Source: Pseudomonadota bacterium
Lineage (GTDB): Bacteria > Pseudomonadota > Gammaproteobacteria > Steroidobacterales > Woeseiaceae
Direction: 5' to 3'
Assembly: GCA_027618995.1 (NCBI GenBank)
Contig: JAQCGO010000020.1
Span: 1 to 40,221 of the forward strand
Length of the DNA stretch: 40,221 bases
Position numbers and translations under genes: made by a program. Below the pieces are notes generated by a model. It saw only the letters and a program-made list of their open reading frames with translations. It made no database searches and had not been told where the DNA came from. Below are positions 16,952 through 25,478 of the stretch, one piece after another. How positions within the stretch are numbered: the first letter of the stretch is position 1; every line of letters begins with the position of its first letter.

Positions 16952-18097
16952 ATGAAAGCGAAACTTCTTGTAACGACTCTGAGCTTTTTTATCGTCGCCT
17001 GCGGTCACGCGCAGTCGAGCCTGCCATTTGATATCGAGCCGGTTGCGTCCTTCGACGAGCCCTGGGCCATGGCTTTCCTGCCGGACGGCCGCATGCTGGT
17101 GACCGAGAAAAAAGGCGCTCTGTTGATTGTCACCCGGGACGGGCAAAAATCAGCGGCTGTTGCAGGCGTACCGGCGGTCGACTACGGCGGTCAGGGCGGC
17201 TTCGGCGACGTTGCCCTGCACCCGGATTTCAGAGACAACAACCGCATCTACCTGAGCTATGTCGAGGCGGGTGCCGACGATACGCGTGGTGCCGCTGTGG
17301 CGCGGGCCACCTTGCAACTAACGGAGCAGGGCGGAGCACTGGCCGACGTCGAAGTGGTCTGGCGCCAGTATCCCAAGGTGGTTGGCCGCGGACATTATGG
17401 TCACCGTATCCTGTTTGACGCGGCCGGCTATCTTTGGATCTCGTCGGGCGAGCGCCAGAAGTTCACGCCGGCGCAGGACATGCAATCGAACCTTGGCAAG
17501 ATTCTGCGGCTCAACGACGACGGATCGATTCCTGCGGACAACCCCTTTGTTGGCCACTTCAGTGAGGATCCGCTGGTCGATGACGAGGGTGTGTACGGAC
17601 AGATCTGGTCGCTGGGTCACCGCAATACGCTCGGCATCGCATTTGACCTCGATGGCCAGCTCTGGAATATCGAAATGGGGCCGCGCGGTGGCGACGAACT
17701 GAATCGCATCAAGCGCGGCGCCAACTATGGCTATCCACTGGTATCGAACGGCGATCACTACGATCTTCGCGACATTCCCGATCACGATACGCGACCTGAA
17801 TTCGAGCCGCCCGCGCTCTGGTGGACGCCGGTGATCACGCCGGCCAGCCTGATTACCTATCGCGGCACGCTGTTCGAGGGCTGGCGCGGTAATGCGTTTA
17901 CGGCTGGCCTTGCGTCTACGGCCATCGTGCAGATCGAACTCGGTGCTGAGAGCGCGCGCGAGATCGCGCGCTACAACATGGGTGTGCGTATCCGCAGTGT
18001 GGTTGAGGGCCCCGACGGCGCGCTATGGGTGCTCGAGGACCAGCGCGACGGAAAGGGCGGGCGCCTGCTCAGGCTGACACCGAAAATCCAGGATTAA
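16952..18097 (+). CDS. PQQ-dependent aldose sugar dehydrogenase-like lipoprotein
   Basis: The 381-residue protein has a lipobox at FIVAC (Cys17), so it is probably lipid-anchored in the envelope. The six-bladed beta-propeller of the soluble glucose dehydrogenase/YliI family is visible: DEPWAMAFLPDGRMLVTEK, GQGGFGDVALHPDF, GRGHYGHRILFDAAGYLWIS with the base His, GQIWSLGHRNTLGIAFD, GPRGGDELNRIKRGANYGYP, and the final VEGPDGALWVLED blade. It would oxidise an aldose sugar with PQQ and pass electrons to the respiratory chain. Its stop is 3 bp before the patatin gene, so these are likely cotranscribed. It diverges from the cyanophycinase-like remnant over 53 bp. Confidence 0.88.
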   Translation: MKAKLLVTTLSFFIVACGHAQSSLPFDIEPVASFDEPWAMAFLPDGRMLVTEKKGALLIVTRDGQKSAAVAGVPAVDYGGQGGFGDVALHPDFRDNNRIYLSYVEAGADDTRGAAVARATLQLTEQGGALADVEVVWRQYPKVVGRGHYGHRILFDAAGYLWISSGERQKFTPAQDMQSNLGKILRLNDDGSIPADNPFVGHFSEDPLVDDEGVYGQIWSLGHRNTLGIAFDLDGQLWNIEMGPRGGDELNRIKRGANYGYPLVSNGDHYDLRDIPDHDTRPEFEPPALWWTPVITPASLITYRGTLFEGWRGNAFTAGLASTAIVQIELGAESAREIARYNMGVRIRSVVEGPDGALWVLEDQRDGKGGRLLRLTPKIQD

Positions 18098-18100
18098 GGC

Positions 18101-19876
18101 ATGACGATCGAGTTCCCGCCGAATACCAGCATTGATCGCAACGCCCTGGCGGTGCTGGCGGCCTTGCCGGTATTCAATGATCTTGACCCGGGAACACTCG
18201 TGGCCGTGGCCGATCAGCTTGAGTGGTTCTGCCTGCCGAGCGGGGCAATACTTTTCGAGCAGGGGGAAGTGGCCGACTCGCTGTATGCCGTGACCAGCGG
18301 CGCCCTTGCGGCCTGGCGCGCCGATGCCGGCGGCCAATCACAGATGATCGGGCGGATCCAGCGCGGCGAGACGGTCGGGGAAGGGGCGCTGCTTTCTGGA
18401 AGTCTGCGGACCGCGACGGTAAAAAGTGTTCGCGATACGGAACTGGTCCGGTTCTCAAAAAAAGCCTTCGATGAACTGGTGCAGGTCTATCCGACCGCGA
18501 TGTTGCATGTCGCGCGACTCGCCCTGCTGCGACTGGAACAAGCGCAACATGCCGGGCACCGACGGCTCACGGCGCGATCGTTCGCCGTCCTCTCAAACGG
18601 ACCGGCCGCCGACGCCCAGGGATTCGCGCAATCCCTCGAACTGGCACTCGGGCGCTATGGCAAGACGGAGCTGTTTACGCGAGACAGCATGACGCAACAC
18701 ACCAGCGCCTGGTTCAACAAAATTGAAGCGCGTCGTGACTTCGTCATTTTCGTCGCCGATGCGGTTACGTCTCCGTGGACCCGGCAGTGCATCGGCCAGG
18801 CCGATACTCTCATTCTGCTGGTGAATGCGGGTGATGAACCCATGCCGTTGCTGGATCTTGCGCTGGCGGGTCACGAACTCGCCGATTCGCAGCAGGTCGA
18901 GTTGGTGATTCAGCATCGGCGGCTCGTGCGACCCGGAGTGGCGAAACGATGGCTGGCGCATTGCCCCGCGTCACAGCATCACCATCTGCGCAGCGTTAAC
19001 GATATTCACCGGCTCGCACGTTTGCTGACGGGTAACGCCATAGGACTCGTGTTGGGCGGTGGCGGCGCGCGCGGTTTCGCACATATCGGCGTGGTACGCG
19101 CGCTGCGCGAGGCGGGCATTTCCATTGATCTCTGCGGTGGCACGAGTATTGGCGCGATCATGGCATCGGGGGTTGCAGCGGAATGGACCTATGCCCAACT
19201 GGTCGAACGCTATCGACGCACCTTTGTTCGCCGAAATCCACTTGGCGATTACACCTTGCCGCTGATTTCACTGTCGGCGGGAAGGCGCGTGTCGCGACTG
19301 TTGCGCGGTGAGGTTGGTGACATCGATATTGAAGATCTCGCATTGCCGTTTTTCTGTGTTTCTGCCGACCTTGTCACCTCGAACATGGTGGTGCACCGGT
19401 CGGGTCCACTGTGGAAATTCCTGCGCGCCTCGATTGCGATTCCCGGAATTCTGCCGCCGGTCTTTATCGATGATCAGATCCTGGTGGATGGCGGTGCCGC
19501 AAATCGTTTACCGGTCGACGTCATGCGCGGTCTTGGTCGTGGGCACGTGATCGGTGTCGATGTCGGCAGCGAGACGTCGCTCGCAAACTGCACCGATGTC
19601 GACGAACTGTCGATTTTTGCGCGGCTTGGACTCATCCGCAGTGGCCGCGCTCCCAATATTCTGCAGTTACTGTTGTCAGCCGGCAGCATCAGCGCCAAAC
19701 GCGTGACCGCCGAAAATCGCGAGCAAAGCAGCATCATGCTGACGCCTGACCTCGAAGGCATAGACATGCTGGATTGGAAAGCCTTTGATCGGGCGATCGA
19801 GGCGGGCTATCGCAGCACGATGGAGCGCATCGATGAAATTCAGGAAGCGCTGACGTCGGAGGCCATTTCAAAATGA
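18101..19876 (+). CDS. Patatin-like phospholipase with N-terminal cyclic-nucleotide-binding domain
   Basis: The 591-residue protein resembles neuropathy target esterase-type lipases. Residues of about 15-130 form a CAP-like cNMP-binding domain (LPVFNDLDPGTLVAVADQ, RGETVGEGALLSGSLRTATV). The middle region (about 160-300) is unassigned. The patatin domain starts at GLVLGGGGARGFAHIG (about 314-329), the oxyanion loop. The nucleophile is Ser349 in GGTSIGA and the Asp of the dyad is Asp463 in VDGGAANRLP. It would hydrolyse membrane phospholipids or lysophospholipids in the cytoplasm, perhaps tuned by cyclic nucleotide. It follows the PQQ enzyme by 3 bp and overlaps the next gene by ATGA. Its last 59 codons are duplicated downstream. 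Confidence 0.9.
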   Translation: MTIEFPPNTSIDRNALAVLAALPVFNDLDPGTLVAVADQLEWFCLPSGAILFEQGEVADSLYAVTSGALAAWRADAGGQSQMIGRIQRGETVGEGALLSGSLRTATVKSVRDTELVRFSKKAFDELVQVYPTAMLHVARLALLRLEQAQHAGHRRLTARSFAVLSNGPAADAQGFAQSLELALGRYGKTELFTRDSMTQHTSAWFNKIEARRDFVIFVADAVTSPWTRQCIGQADTLILLVNAGDEPMPLLDLALAGHELADSQQVELVIQHRRLVRPGVAKRWLAHCPASQHHHLRSVNDIHRLARLLTGNAIGLVLGGGGARGFAHIGVVRALREAGISIDLCGGTSIGAIMASGVAAEWTYAQLVERYRRTFVRRNPLGDYTLPLISLSAGRRVSRLLRGEVGDIDIEDLALPFFCVSADLVTSNMVVHRSGPLWKFLRASIAIPGILPPVFIDDQILVDGGAANRLPVDVMRGLGRGHVIGVDVGSETSLANCTDVDELSIFARLGLIRSGRAPNILQLLLSAGSISAKRVTAENREQSSIMLTPDLEGIDMLDWKAFDRAIEAGYRSTMERIDEIQEALTSEAISK

Positions 19877-21033
19877 CAGTCATGCGATTCTCCCTGGTGC
19901 AACTGGTGGCAGCCGTCATTGTCTTGTCAGCATGCGCCGGCGACGCCACACTGTCGCCAGGCAGCGAGTGGCTGCGTTCGGAGCCGGAGGCTCAGGGTAT
20001 GGACTCACGCGTGCTGGATGTGCTGGATCGCGAGTTTGCATCGGGCAAGTACGGTTATGTCGATGGCATGATGATTTTCCGTCATGGTTCGCTCGTTTAC
20101 GAGCGTCATTACCAGCACGATTACGACGCGCCGTTTCACGGCTACGATCAAACACGCGGACCCTATAACTACTACGATCCGGACTGGCACCCGTGGTACG
20201 AACGCGGGCCGCTGCACTCGATGCAGTCGGTCAGCAAGAGCGTGACTTCGGCGCTGATCGGCGTTGCCTTGCAACGCGGCGAACTTGCAGGTGTTGATAT
20301 TCGCGTCATGCCGTTTTTCGCGGAGTTTGCATCCGATAACCGGGATCCACTCTGGGGCGAAATCACGCTGCGCGATCTGCTGACGATGACCTCGGGCATT
20401 GAGTGGGATGAATCGAGCGTTCCGTACGTCGATTTGAAAAACATGTGTGCCGCGATGGAGCAGAGTGACGACTGGATTCAGTTCGTACTGGCTCAATCGA
20501 TGCGGGAGTCACCTGGCGCTAGTTTCGAGTACAACAGCGGTGTCACGATGATGCTTGCGCACATTCTTGTGCAGGCAACCGGCAAGCCACTTGCAGACTA
20601 CGCAGAGGAACATCTGTTCAGGCCGCTCGGTATTGACCAGTATTACTGGAAAGAGACACCCACCGGACTGCATGATGCGGAGGGCGGCCTGTATCTCGAG
20701 CCAGGGGACCTGGCCCGATTCGGTGAGCTGTATGCGAGCGACGGCGTGATTAACGGCACGCGAATACTGCCCGTCAACTGGGTCCAGGAGTCGATGGAAC
20801 CGGCGACCCGCGTACCGGATGGGGACGGCCGCTACGGTTATCAATGGTGGTTGCTGCCCTACGCGGGCGGGACGAAAAGCTGGGCGTATTCTGCTGACGG
20901 CTACGGGGGCCAGTTTCTGCTCATCGTGCCGGAGTACGATCTGATCGCAGTATTCACGGGCTGGAATATCTACGGCGAGCCGACGCTAGATAGCGCTGTC
21001 GCGTTGCAAAGGGTGCTCGAAGCGATGCGATAA
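19873..21033 (+). CDS. Serine hydrolase (beta-lactamase class C family) lipoprotein
   Basis: The 386-residue product has a lipobox at VLSAC (Cys21). Active-site motifs are SVSK with Ser119 and Lys122, then YNS at 221-223 in place of YxN, and GYGGQF as the third motif. GPLHSMQSVSKSVTSALIG and EITLRDLLTMTSGIEWDES are typical of the 6-aminohexanoate-dimer hydrolase/EstB-like branch. It is likely an envelope esterase or amidase with unknown substrate. The ATG overlaps the patatin stop by four bases, so the two are translated together. Immediately after its stop lies a second copy of the patatin 3' end. Confidence 0.87.
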   Translation: MTVMRFSLVQLVAAVIVLSACAGDATLSPGSEWLRSEPEAQGMDSRVLDVLDREFASGKYGYVDGMMIFRHGSLVYERHYQHDYDAPFHGYDQTRGPYNYYDPDWHPWYERGPLHSMQSVSKSVTSALIGVALQRGELAGVDIRVMPFFAEFASDNRDPLWGEITLRDLLTMTSGIEWDESSVPYVDLKNMCAAMEQSDDWIQFVLAQSMRESPGASFEYNSGVTMMLAHILVQATGKPLADYAEEHLFRPLGIDQYYWKETPTGLHDAEGGLYLEPGDLARFGELYASDGVINGTRILPVNWVQESMEPATRVPDGDGRYGYQWWLLPYAGGTKSWAYSADGYGGQFLLIVPEYDLIAVFTGWNIYGEPTLDSAVALQRVLEAMR

Positions 21034-21232
21034 AAACGCATGACCGCCGAAAACCGCGAGCAAAGCAGTATTTTGCTGACACCCGACCTCGAAGGCATAG
21101 ACATGCTGGATTGGAAAGCCTTTGATCGGGCGATCGAAGCGGGCTATCGCAGCACGGTGGAGCGCATCGATGAAATTCAGGATGCGCTGACGTCGGAAGC
21201 CATTTCAAAATGACAGTACTGCGATTCTTCCC
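21034..21232 (+). repeat. Second copy of the patatin 3' end and the serine hydrolase start
   Basis: Bases 21034-21213 repeat 19697-19876 at a constant offset of 1337 bp without any gap, with 11 mismatches in 180 bp (about 94% identity). The patatin frame stays open through the copy and ends with the same ATGA overlap (21210-21213), followed by the first few codons of a second serine hydrolase start before similarity fades near 21232. Of the 11 changes, 7 are synonymous and 4 change the residue, suggesting both copies were once under coding selection. This is the scar of a tandem duplication of the patatin-hydrolase unit. Confidence 0.9.
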
Positions 21233-21380
21233 GATGCTGCGTAATTACGCACGTCCGCCGACAGGATGTGTACCAAAGCAATATTCCCGAGCGCGGTAAC
21301 CAATCGGCTTTGTATCAGGATGATCTGGCGGATGAGTTCTAGGCTACAATTTTAGTTCTGCTACATCATCAGAGGTAGTA
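21233..21380. other. Non-coding stretch before the aminotransferase gene
   Basis: No frame with coding character, no convincing -35/-10 pair and no hairpin terminator were seen here. A TACAAT near 21345-21350 could be a -10 box for the next gene but lacks a well-spaced -35. The stretch includes the eroded end of the duplicated segment. Confidence 0.4.
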
Positions 21381-22757
21381 ATGAGTAACGAGTTTCCCGG
21401 CAAGAAAACCCGCGCCATGCTCGAGCGCGGCATACCGCTGTTTCGCAACGGCCTCAAGTTCGACGTCGAAATGCAAAAAGCCGGGCGGCGTGGCTTTCGC
21501 GCCGCACGCCAGATTGTCGTCGACAAGGCCGAGGGCGATTTCATCTGGGACCTGGATGGCAAACGCTACATCGACTTTCAAAACGGCTGGGCGACCAACC
21601 CGGTGGGCAATGCGCACCCTGAGGTCATTGCAGCGGTGCATGCGGCACATCAACGCTATGGTTTTCACTACGACCATCCCCTGCGTTATGAACTCGCCGA
21701 GAAACTGCTGGCGATCATGCCGGACAAGGCCTTGTCGCGGTTCAACTACGAAGTCTCCGGCACCGAGGCCGCCGAAGCGGCCGTGCACCTTGCGCTGACC
21801 TACACCAAGCGGCGTTACATCATCAGCTTCAGTTCGAGTTACCACGGCAACAGTATCGCGGGAAAACTGCTGAGCGGCCTCGGCGGTTCCTACAACCGCT
21901 ATCTCGAGGCCTGGACCGGCGGCGTTATTCGTGCACCGTACCCGTACAGCGAGAGCATGCCGGCCAACATGTCGGAGGAGCAGTACGTCGATTACTGCCT
22001 CTGGTACCTCGACAACCACATACCGAACAGTTTCGTGCCGCGTGACAACATTGCTGCAATCCTGGTCGAACCCGGCCTCGCTGAAGGCGGCAACTGGATT
22101 CCATCTAGCGATTTCGTGCAGGGCATACGCGCGCTCTGCGACAAGAACGGCTGGCTCATGATCTCGGACGAGGTGCTCACGGGCATGGGGCGCACAGGCA
22201 AGATGTGGGGCATCGAGCATTACGGCGTAGTGCCCGACATTCTTGTCGTCGGCAAGAATCTCTCGGGTGGCATAGAACCCTGCGCAGGGATCGCGGCGCG
22301 CGACGAGATCCTGGGTGATAACGACGCGTTCTCCTCGGGCTCGACGTTCGCAGGAACGCCCGCGGGTTGCGCCGCTGGCATCAAGACTCTCGAGCTCTAC
22401 GAGCGTTTGAACCTGGTCGAGAGCGCGGCACGGCTCGGTCGCATAGCGAGCGAGCTCATGAGCAGCTGGGAACAGTATGGCATCGTGCGCCAGGTGCGTG
22501 GCAACGGCCTCCTGCTCGGCGTGAGCTTCGAAGACTGGATCGTTGCGCGCGCTGTTCGTGACCAGATGCTGCAACATGGCGTCTGGGCGATCAGCGATCG
22601 CGAAGATGCAATCCGCATGTACCCGGCGCTCAATGTCGACGAGGCCGTGCTGCGTGAGGGGTTGGCCATCATGCACAACGCGATTCGGCACGTCGACGAA
22701 CATGGTCAGAATGTCGGCGACTCGCCCGGATGGCCGACTGGCGGGGCTGGGTTCTGA
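21381..22757 (+). CDS. Class III PLP-dependent aminotransferase
   Basis: The 458-residue protein is a fold-type I omega-aminotransferase related to GABA, putrescine and glutamate-1-semialdehyde aminotransferases. ATG 21381 follows AGAGGTAG. Visible sites are the substrate loop YIDFQNGWATNPVGNAHPEV, the PLP phosphate cup SGTEAAEAAV, the ring-contacting Asp263 in ISDEVLTGMGRTG, and the Schiff-base Lys292 in VVGKNLSGG. It moves an amino group from an amine-bearing substrate to a keto acid in the cytoplasm. Its stop (22755-22757) abuts that of the convergent glutamine synthetase-like gene. With two such ligases nearby, putrescine or a related amine is a likely substrate, but this is inference. 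Confidence 0.88.
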   Translation: MSNEFPGKKTRAMLERGIPLFRNGLKFDVEMQKAGRRGFRAARQIVVDKAEGDFIWDLDGKRYIDFQNGWATNPVGNAHPEVIAAVHAAHQRYGFHYDHPLRYELAEKLLAIMPDKALSRFNYEVSGTEAAEAAVHLALTYTKRRYIISFSSSYHGNSIAGKLLSGLGGSYNRYLEAWTGGVIRAPYPYSESMPANMSEEQYVDYCLWYLDNHIPNSFVPRDNIAAILVEPGLAEGGNWIPSSDFVQGIRALCDKNGWLMISDEVLTGMGRTGKMWGIEHYGVVPDILVVGKNLSGGIEPCAGIAARDEILGDNDAFSSGSTFAGTPAGCAAGIKTLELYERLNLVESAARLGRIASELMSSWEQYGIVRQVRGNGLLLGVSFEDWIVARAVRDQMLQHGVWAISDREDAIRMYPALNVDEAVLREGLAIMHNAIRHVDEHGQNVGDSPGWPTGGAGF

Positions 22758-24131
22758 TCAGACGTTCAGCAGCAGGTGCTCGCGCTCCCACGGGCTGATT
22801 TCACGATGGAACTGGCGCATTTCCTTGCGCTTCACTTCGCCGTACACCATGCAGAATTCTGCGCCCAGAATCTCATGCAGATCCGTGGCCTCCTCGAACC
22901 GGTTCAGCGCTTCGTCCTGTGTGAGCGGAATCGCATAATCCTCGTCGTCCACCTGGCCGGTCGCCGGTTCACCGGCTTTGATTTTCTTTGTCATACCCAG
23001 GTAGCCGCAGGCAAGTCCCGCCGCGATAGCTAGGTAAGGATTGCAATCCACACCAATGATCCGGTTCTCGATGCGCCGATTCTGCGGTGACGAATTCGGT
23101 ACGCGCAGGCCGGTGGCGCGGTTGTCATAGCCCCAGCCGAAGTTGGTCGGTGCGCTGGAATTTTTGTCATCAAATCGCCGGTAACTGTTTACGTAAGGCG
23201 CCAGCAGCGGCAGCGCCTGCGGCAGGTATTTCTGCAGGCCGCCGATGTAATGAAAAAAATGTTCGGTGGCTTCACCATTTGCAGAACTGAATATGTTCTC
23301 GCCGCTGCGAAGATCCACAATGCTCTGGTGTACGTGCATGGCGGAGCCGGGCTGGTCACGCATCGGTTTCGCCATGAAGGTCGCAAACATGTTGTGGTCG
23401 TATGCGGCCTCGCGAATGATGCGCTTGAAATAAAACACCGTGTCGGCCAGCAAAATCGGATCGCCATGCGTCAGGTTGATCTCCACCTGGCCGGCACCAT
23501 CTTCCTGAATGACCGTGTCGATGTTCAGGCCGGCAACCTGGGCAAAATCATAAATCGTATCGATCACGGGGCCGTAGTCGTCGACGGCCGACATCGAGTA
23601 GGACTGCCTGCCAGTGCGTCGCCGCCCGGTGCGGCCCAGCGGTGGCTTTATCGGTTCGTTGGAGTCAACGTTCGGGTTAATAAGGTAGAACTCGAGCTCG
23701 GGAGCGACCACCGGTCGCCAGCCTTTTTTCGTGTACAGCTCAACGACATTTTTCAAAACCTGGCGCGGGGCAATGCCGACCGGGGTGCCGTCGCGCGTAT
23801 ACAGGTCGTGGATAACCTGCAAAGTCGTATCCTTCGCCCATGGCACGGCCTTGGCCGTCGACATGTCCGGCTTCAGTATCAGGTCGCCTTCCGCCCACTG
23901 GTTCGGGATGTCCATTTCCACATCCTTGCCGGTGATCGTCTGGTAGAAAATGGAAATGGGAAGATAGGTCTCGAATTGCGGGCTGAACTTGTTGCCGGGC
24001 ATTGCCTTGCCGCGCGACATACCGGCCAGGTCCGGAACGATGCATTCGACGTCGTCGACGTCGCGTCCGGCTCGATAGGTCTTGAAGGCCTCTGGCAGGT
24101 CGTTCAGCCAGCTCTGGTCACCCTTTTTCAT
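22758..24131 (-). CDS. Glutamine synthetase-family ligase, gamma-glutamyl-amine synthetase-like (copy 1)
   Basis: The 457-residue protein starts at the ATG at 24131, preceded by CAGGGA; an in-frame ATG at 24149 is weaker. It has the GS catalytic blocks: APELEFYLI (metal Glu), EDGAGQVEINL, GSAMHVHQSI (His), NSYRRF, and RRIENRIIGVD (Glu/Arg). The short N-terminal beta-grasp and sequence wording fit the GlnA3/PuuA branch that joins glutamate to amines such as putrescine using ATP, not the housekeeping GlnA. The adenylylation Tyr region of GlnA is not evident. It converges on the aminotransferase gene with touching stop codons. Confidence 0.85.
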   Translation of the reverse strand: MKKGDQSWLNDLPEAFKTYRAGRDVDDVECIVPDLAGMSRGKAMPGNKFSPQFETYLPISIFYQTITGKDVEMDIPNQWAEGDLILKPDMSTAKAVPWAKDTTLQVIHDLYTRDGTPVGIAPRQVLKNVVELYTKKGWRPVVAPELEFYLINPNVDSNEPIKPPLGRTGRRRTGRQSYSMSAVDDYGPVIDTIYDFAQVAGLNIDTVIQEDGAGQVEINLTHGDPILLADTVFYFKRIIREAAYDHNMFATFMAKPMRDQPGSAMHVHQSIVDLRSGENIFSSANGEATEHFFHYIGGLQKYLPQALPLLAPYVNSYRRFDDKNSSAPTNFGWGYDNRATGLRVPNSSPQNRRIENRIIGVDCNPYLAIAAGLACGYLGMTKKIKAGEPATGQVDDEDYAIPLTQDEALNRFEEATDLHEILGAEFCMVYGEVKRKEMRQFHREISPWEREHLLLNV

Positions 24132-24275
24132 ATAGCTTCCCTGTCCCATTTAATCAGTGTTGTCGGCCATGTTTACCGCGAGGACGACGAGCTACTTTTC
24201 CCATACTAATCGCGAGCTGGCAATTGTTTTCAAGCTATGCTCAGGTGATGAGCGCGATTCAGGACTTTTGACACG

Positions 24276-24971
24276 TCACTGGAGCAAGGTTAACCAGCGC
24301 TCGCGCCGCAGGCGCTGCATCTGGCCGATGATCCATTGCTGCCGCTTGCGCAGGTAGCTTGAGGGTGCATCGACCCGCAGCCGGATCGGGTTTGGCAGTA
24401 CCGCGGCGAGCAGCGCCGCTTCCCAGTCGGTGAGCGAGTCTGCAGTCTTGTGAAAGTAATGGCGGCTTGCCGCACCGACGCCGTAAATGCCGGGACCGAA
24501 CTCAACGATATTGAGATAAATTTCGAGGATGCGTCGCTTGGGCAAACAGATTTCAATGACGACGGTGAGCCAGGCCTCGATACCCTTACGCAACATGCTG
24601 CGACTCGGCGAGAGGAACAGGTTCTTTGCCAATTGCTGGGAAATCGTCGATGCGCCGCGTAACTGGCGGCCGCGTTCGGCATCGTCGAAGGACTTGCGAA
24701 TTGCCTGCACGTCGAGGCCAAAATGTTCGGCGAATCGCTGGTCCTCCGCGGCCACTACTGCCAACGGCATGGACTGCCTGAGCGCCGGCCAAGCCTGCCA
24801 TTCGTGAAGTATCGGCTCGCGACCGCTGTCGTCCTGCAGCATGAAAGCAGACGTAATCGGGTTGAACCAGCGTAACGGCAGGACCAGCAGCAGGCTGACG
24901 ATGACCGGGAGACCCACCGCAATCGCAATCCAGCGCAGCCTGCGGCGCAGCTTGCGCTGCTTACTGCGCAC
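24276..24971 (-). CDS. mtgA: Monofunctional biosynthetic peptidoglycan transglycosylase
   Basis: The 231-residue protein has a basic N-terminus and one membrane anchor (about residues 13-33), placing the catalytic domain in the periplasm. GT51 motifs are in order: AAEDQRFAEHFGLD with catalytic Glu76, RGASTISQQLAKNLFL, RKGIEAWLTVVIE, and KRRILEIYLNIVEFGPGIYG with the second Glu. It polymerises lipid II into glycan strands. Length equals E. coli MtgA and no transpeptidase domain follows, so this is the monofunctional form. It stands alone between the amine genes and a small ORF. Confidence 0.95.
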   Translation of the reverse strand: MRSKQRKLRRRLRWIAIAVGLPVIVSLLLVLPLRWFNPITSAFMLQDDSGREPILHEWQAWPALRQSMPLAVVAAEDQRFAEHFGLDVQAIRKSFDDAERGRQLRGASTISQQLAKNLFLSPSRSMLRKGIEAWLTVVIEICLPKRRILEIYLNIVEFGPGIYGVGAASRHYFHKTADSLTDWEAALLAAVLPNPIRLRVDAPSSYLRKRQQWIIGQMQRLRRERWLTLLQ

Positions 24972-25246
24972 GAACGTTACACCGCCGTACGGGCTTTGCT
25001 GCGTGCCCTAGCTTTTCGGCTTTGTTCATATCTTGGCAGCGGGTAATGGCGCCGGTGGTTCAAAGGGGGCGGGAGCATAGCATCGGCATGACGGAACGCA
25101 AGTGTAGCGGCGCCGACAGGCGGCAGGTTTCAGGTGACGAGCGGCAAGCGTCCGACGAACGGTAGGAAAACTCCGACCAGCGACCAGGGCTTACGGGCGT
25201 TTACTCGGTAGGATTGACCTGTGTCAGGCTATTGCGACGAAACCCC
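24972..25246. other. Intergenic stretch without a recognised feature
   Basis: These 275 bases lie between the start of mtgA and a small ORF. No tRNA, terminator hairpin, repeat or convincing frame was seen. They must hold the mtgA promoter, but no clear boxes can be assigned. Confidence 0.4.
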
Positions 25247-25456
25247 ATGTCAAACGAATCAAGCACATCAAGAGCCGCAGCCGGTCGCGCCCCGGATAAC
25301 CGCTTCAGAAATGGCGATGCTGTCAGCGATAGGTTGATTGCGATCAAAAAGATCGACATCACGTCACTGCAAATCGACGAAACTTTCGACGGCAACGGCG
25401 ACCCATACAACAACACGGGCCGGCACCTCATCAAGAAAATCCGCGACGGGCTCTAG
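25247..25456 (+). CDS. Small protein of unknown function
   Basis: ATG 25247 opens a 69-residue frame ending in TAG 25454-25456. The first 25 residues are Ser, Ala and Arg rich and look disordered. The rest (SDRLIAIKKIDITSLQIDET, then NPYNN-like GDPYNNTGRHLIKK) is better formed, and third positions are mostly G/C, so it may be real. There is no clear ribosome site, no signal peptide and no membrane segment. Its 3' end lies 22 bp from the convergent FAH gene. It could also be spurious. Confidence 0.4.
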   Translation: MSNESSTSRAAAGRAPDNRFRNGDAVSDRLIAIKKIDITSLQIDETFDGNGDPYNNTGRHLIKKIRDGL

Positions 25457-25478
25457 CTGCCCTTACACGCAACCTGCA

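Noticed and set aside
21369-22703. Long open frame on the minus strand (444 codons) opposite the aminotransferase
   Set aside because: It mirrors a gene with clear family motifs on the plus strand; such frames arise from GC-rich third positions. No motif or ribosome site supports it.
23250-24209. 319-codon open frame opposite the first glutamine synthetase-like gene
   Set aside because: It is antisense to conserved GS catalytic blocks and has no recognisable product.
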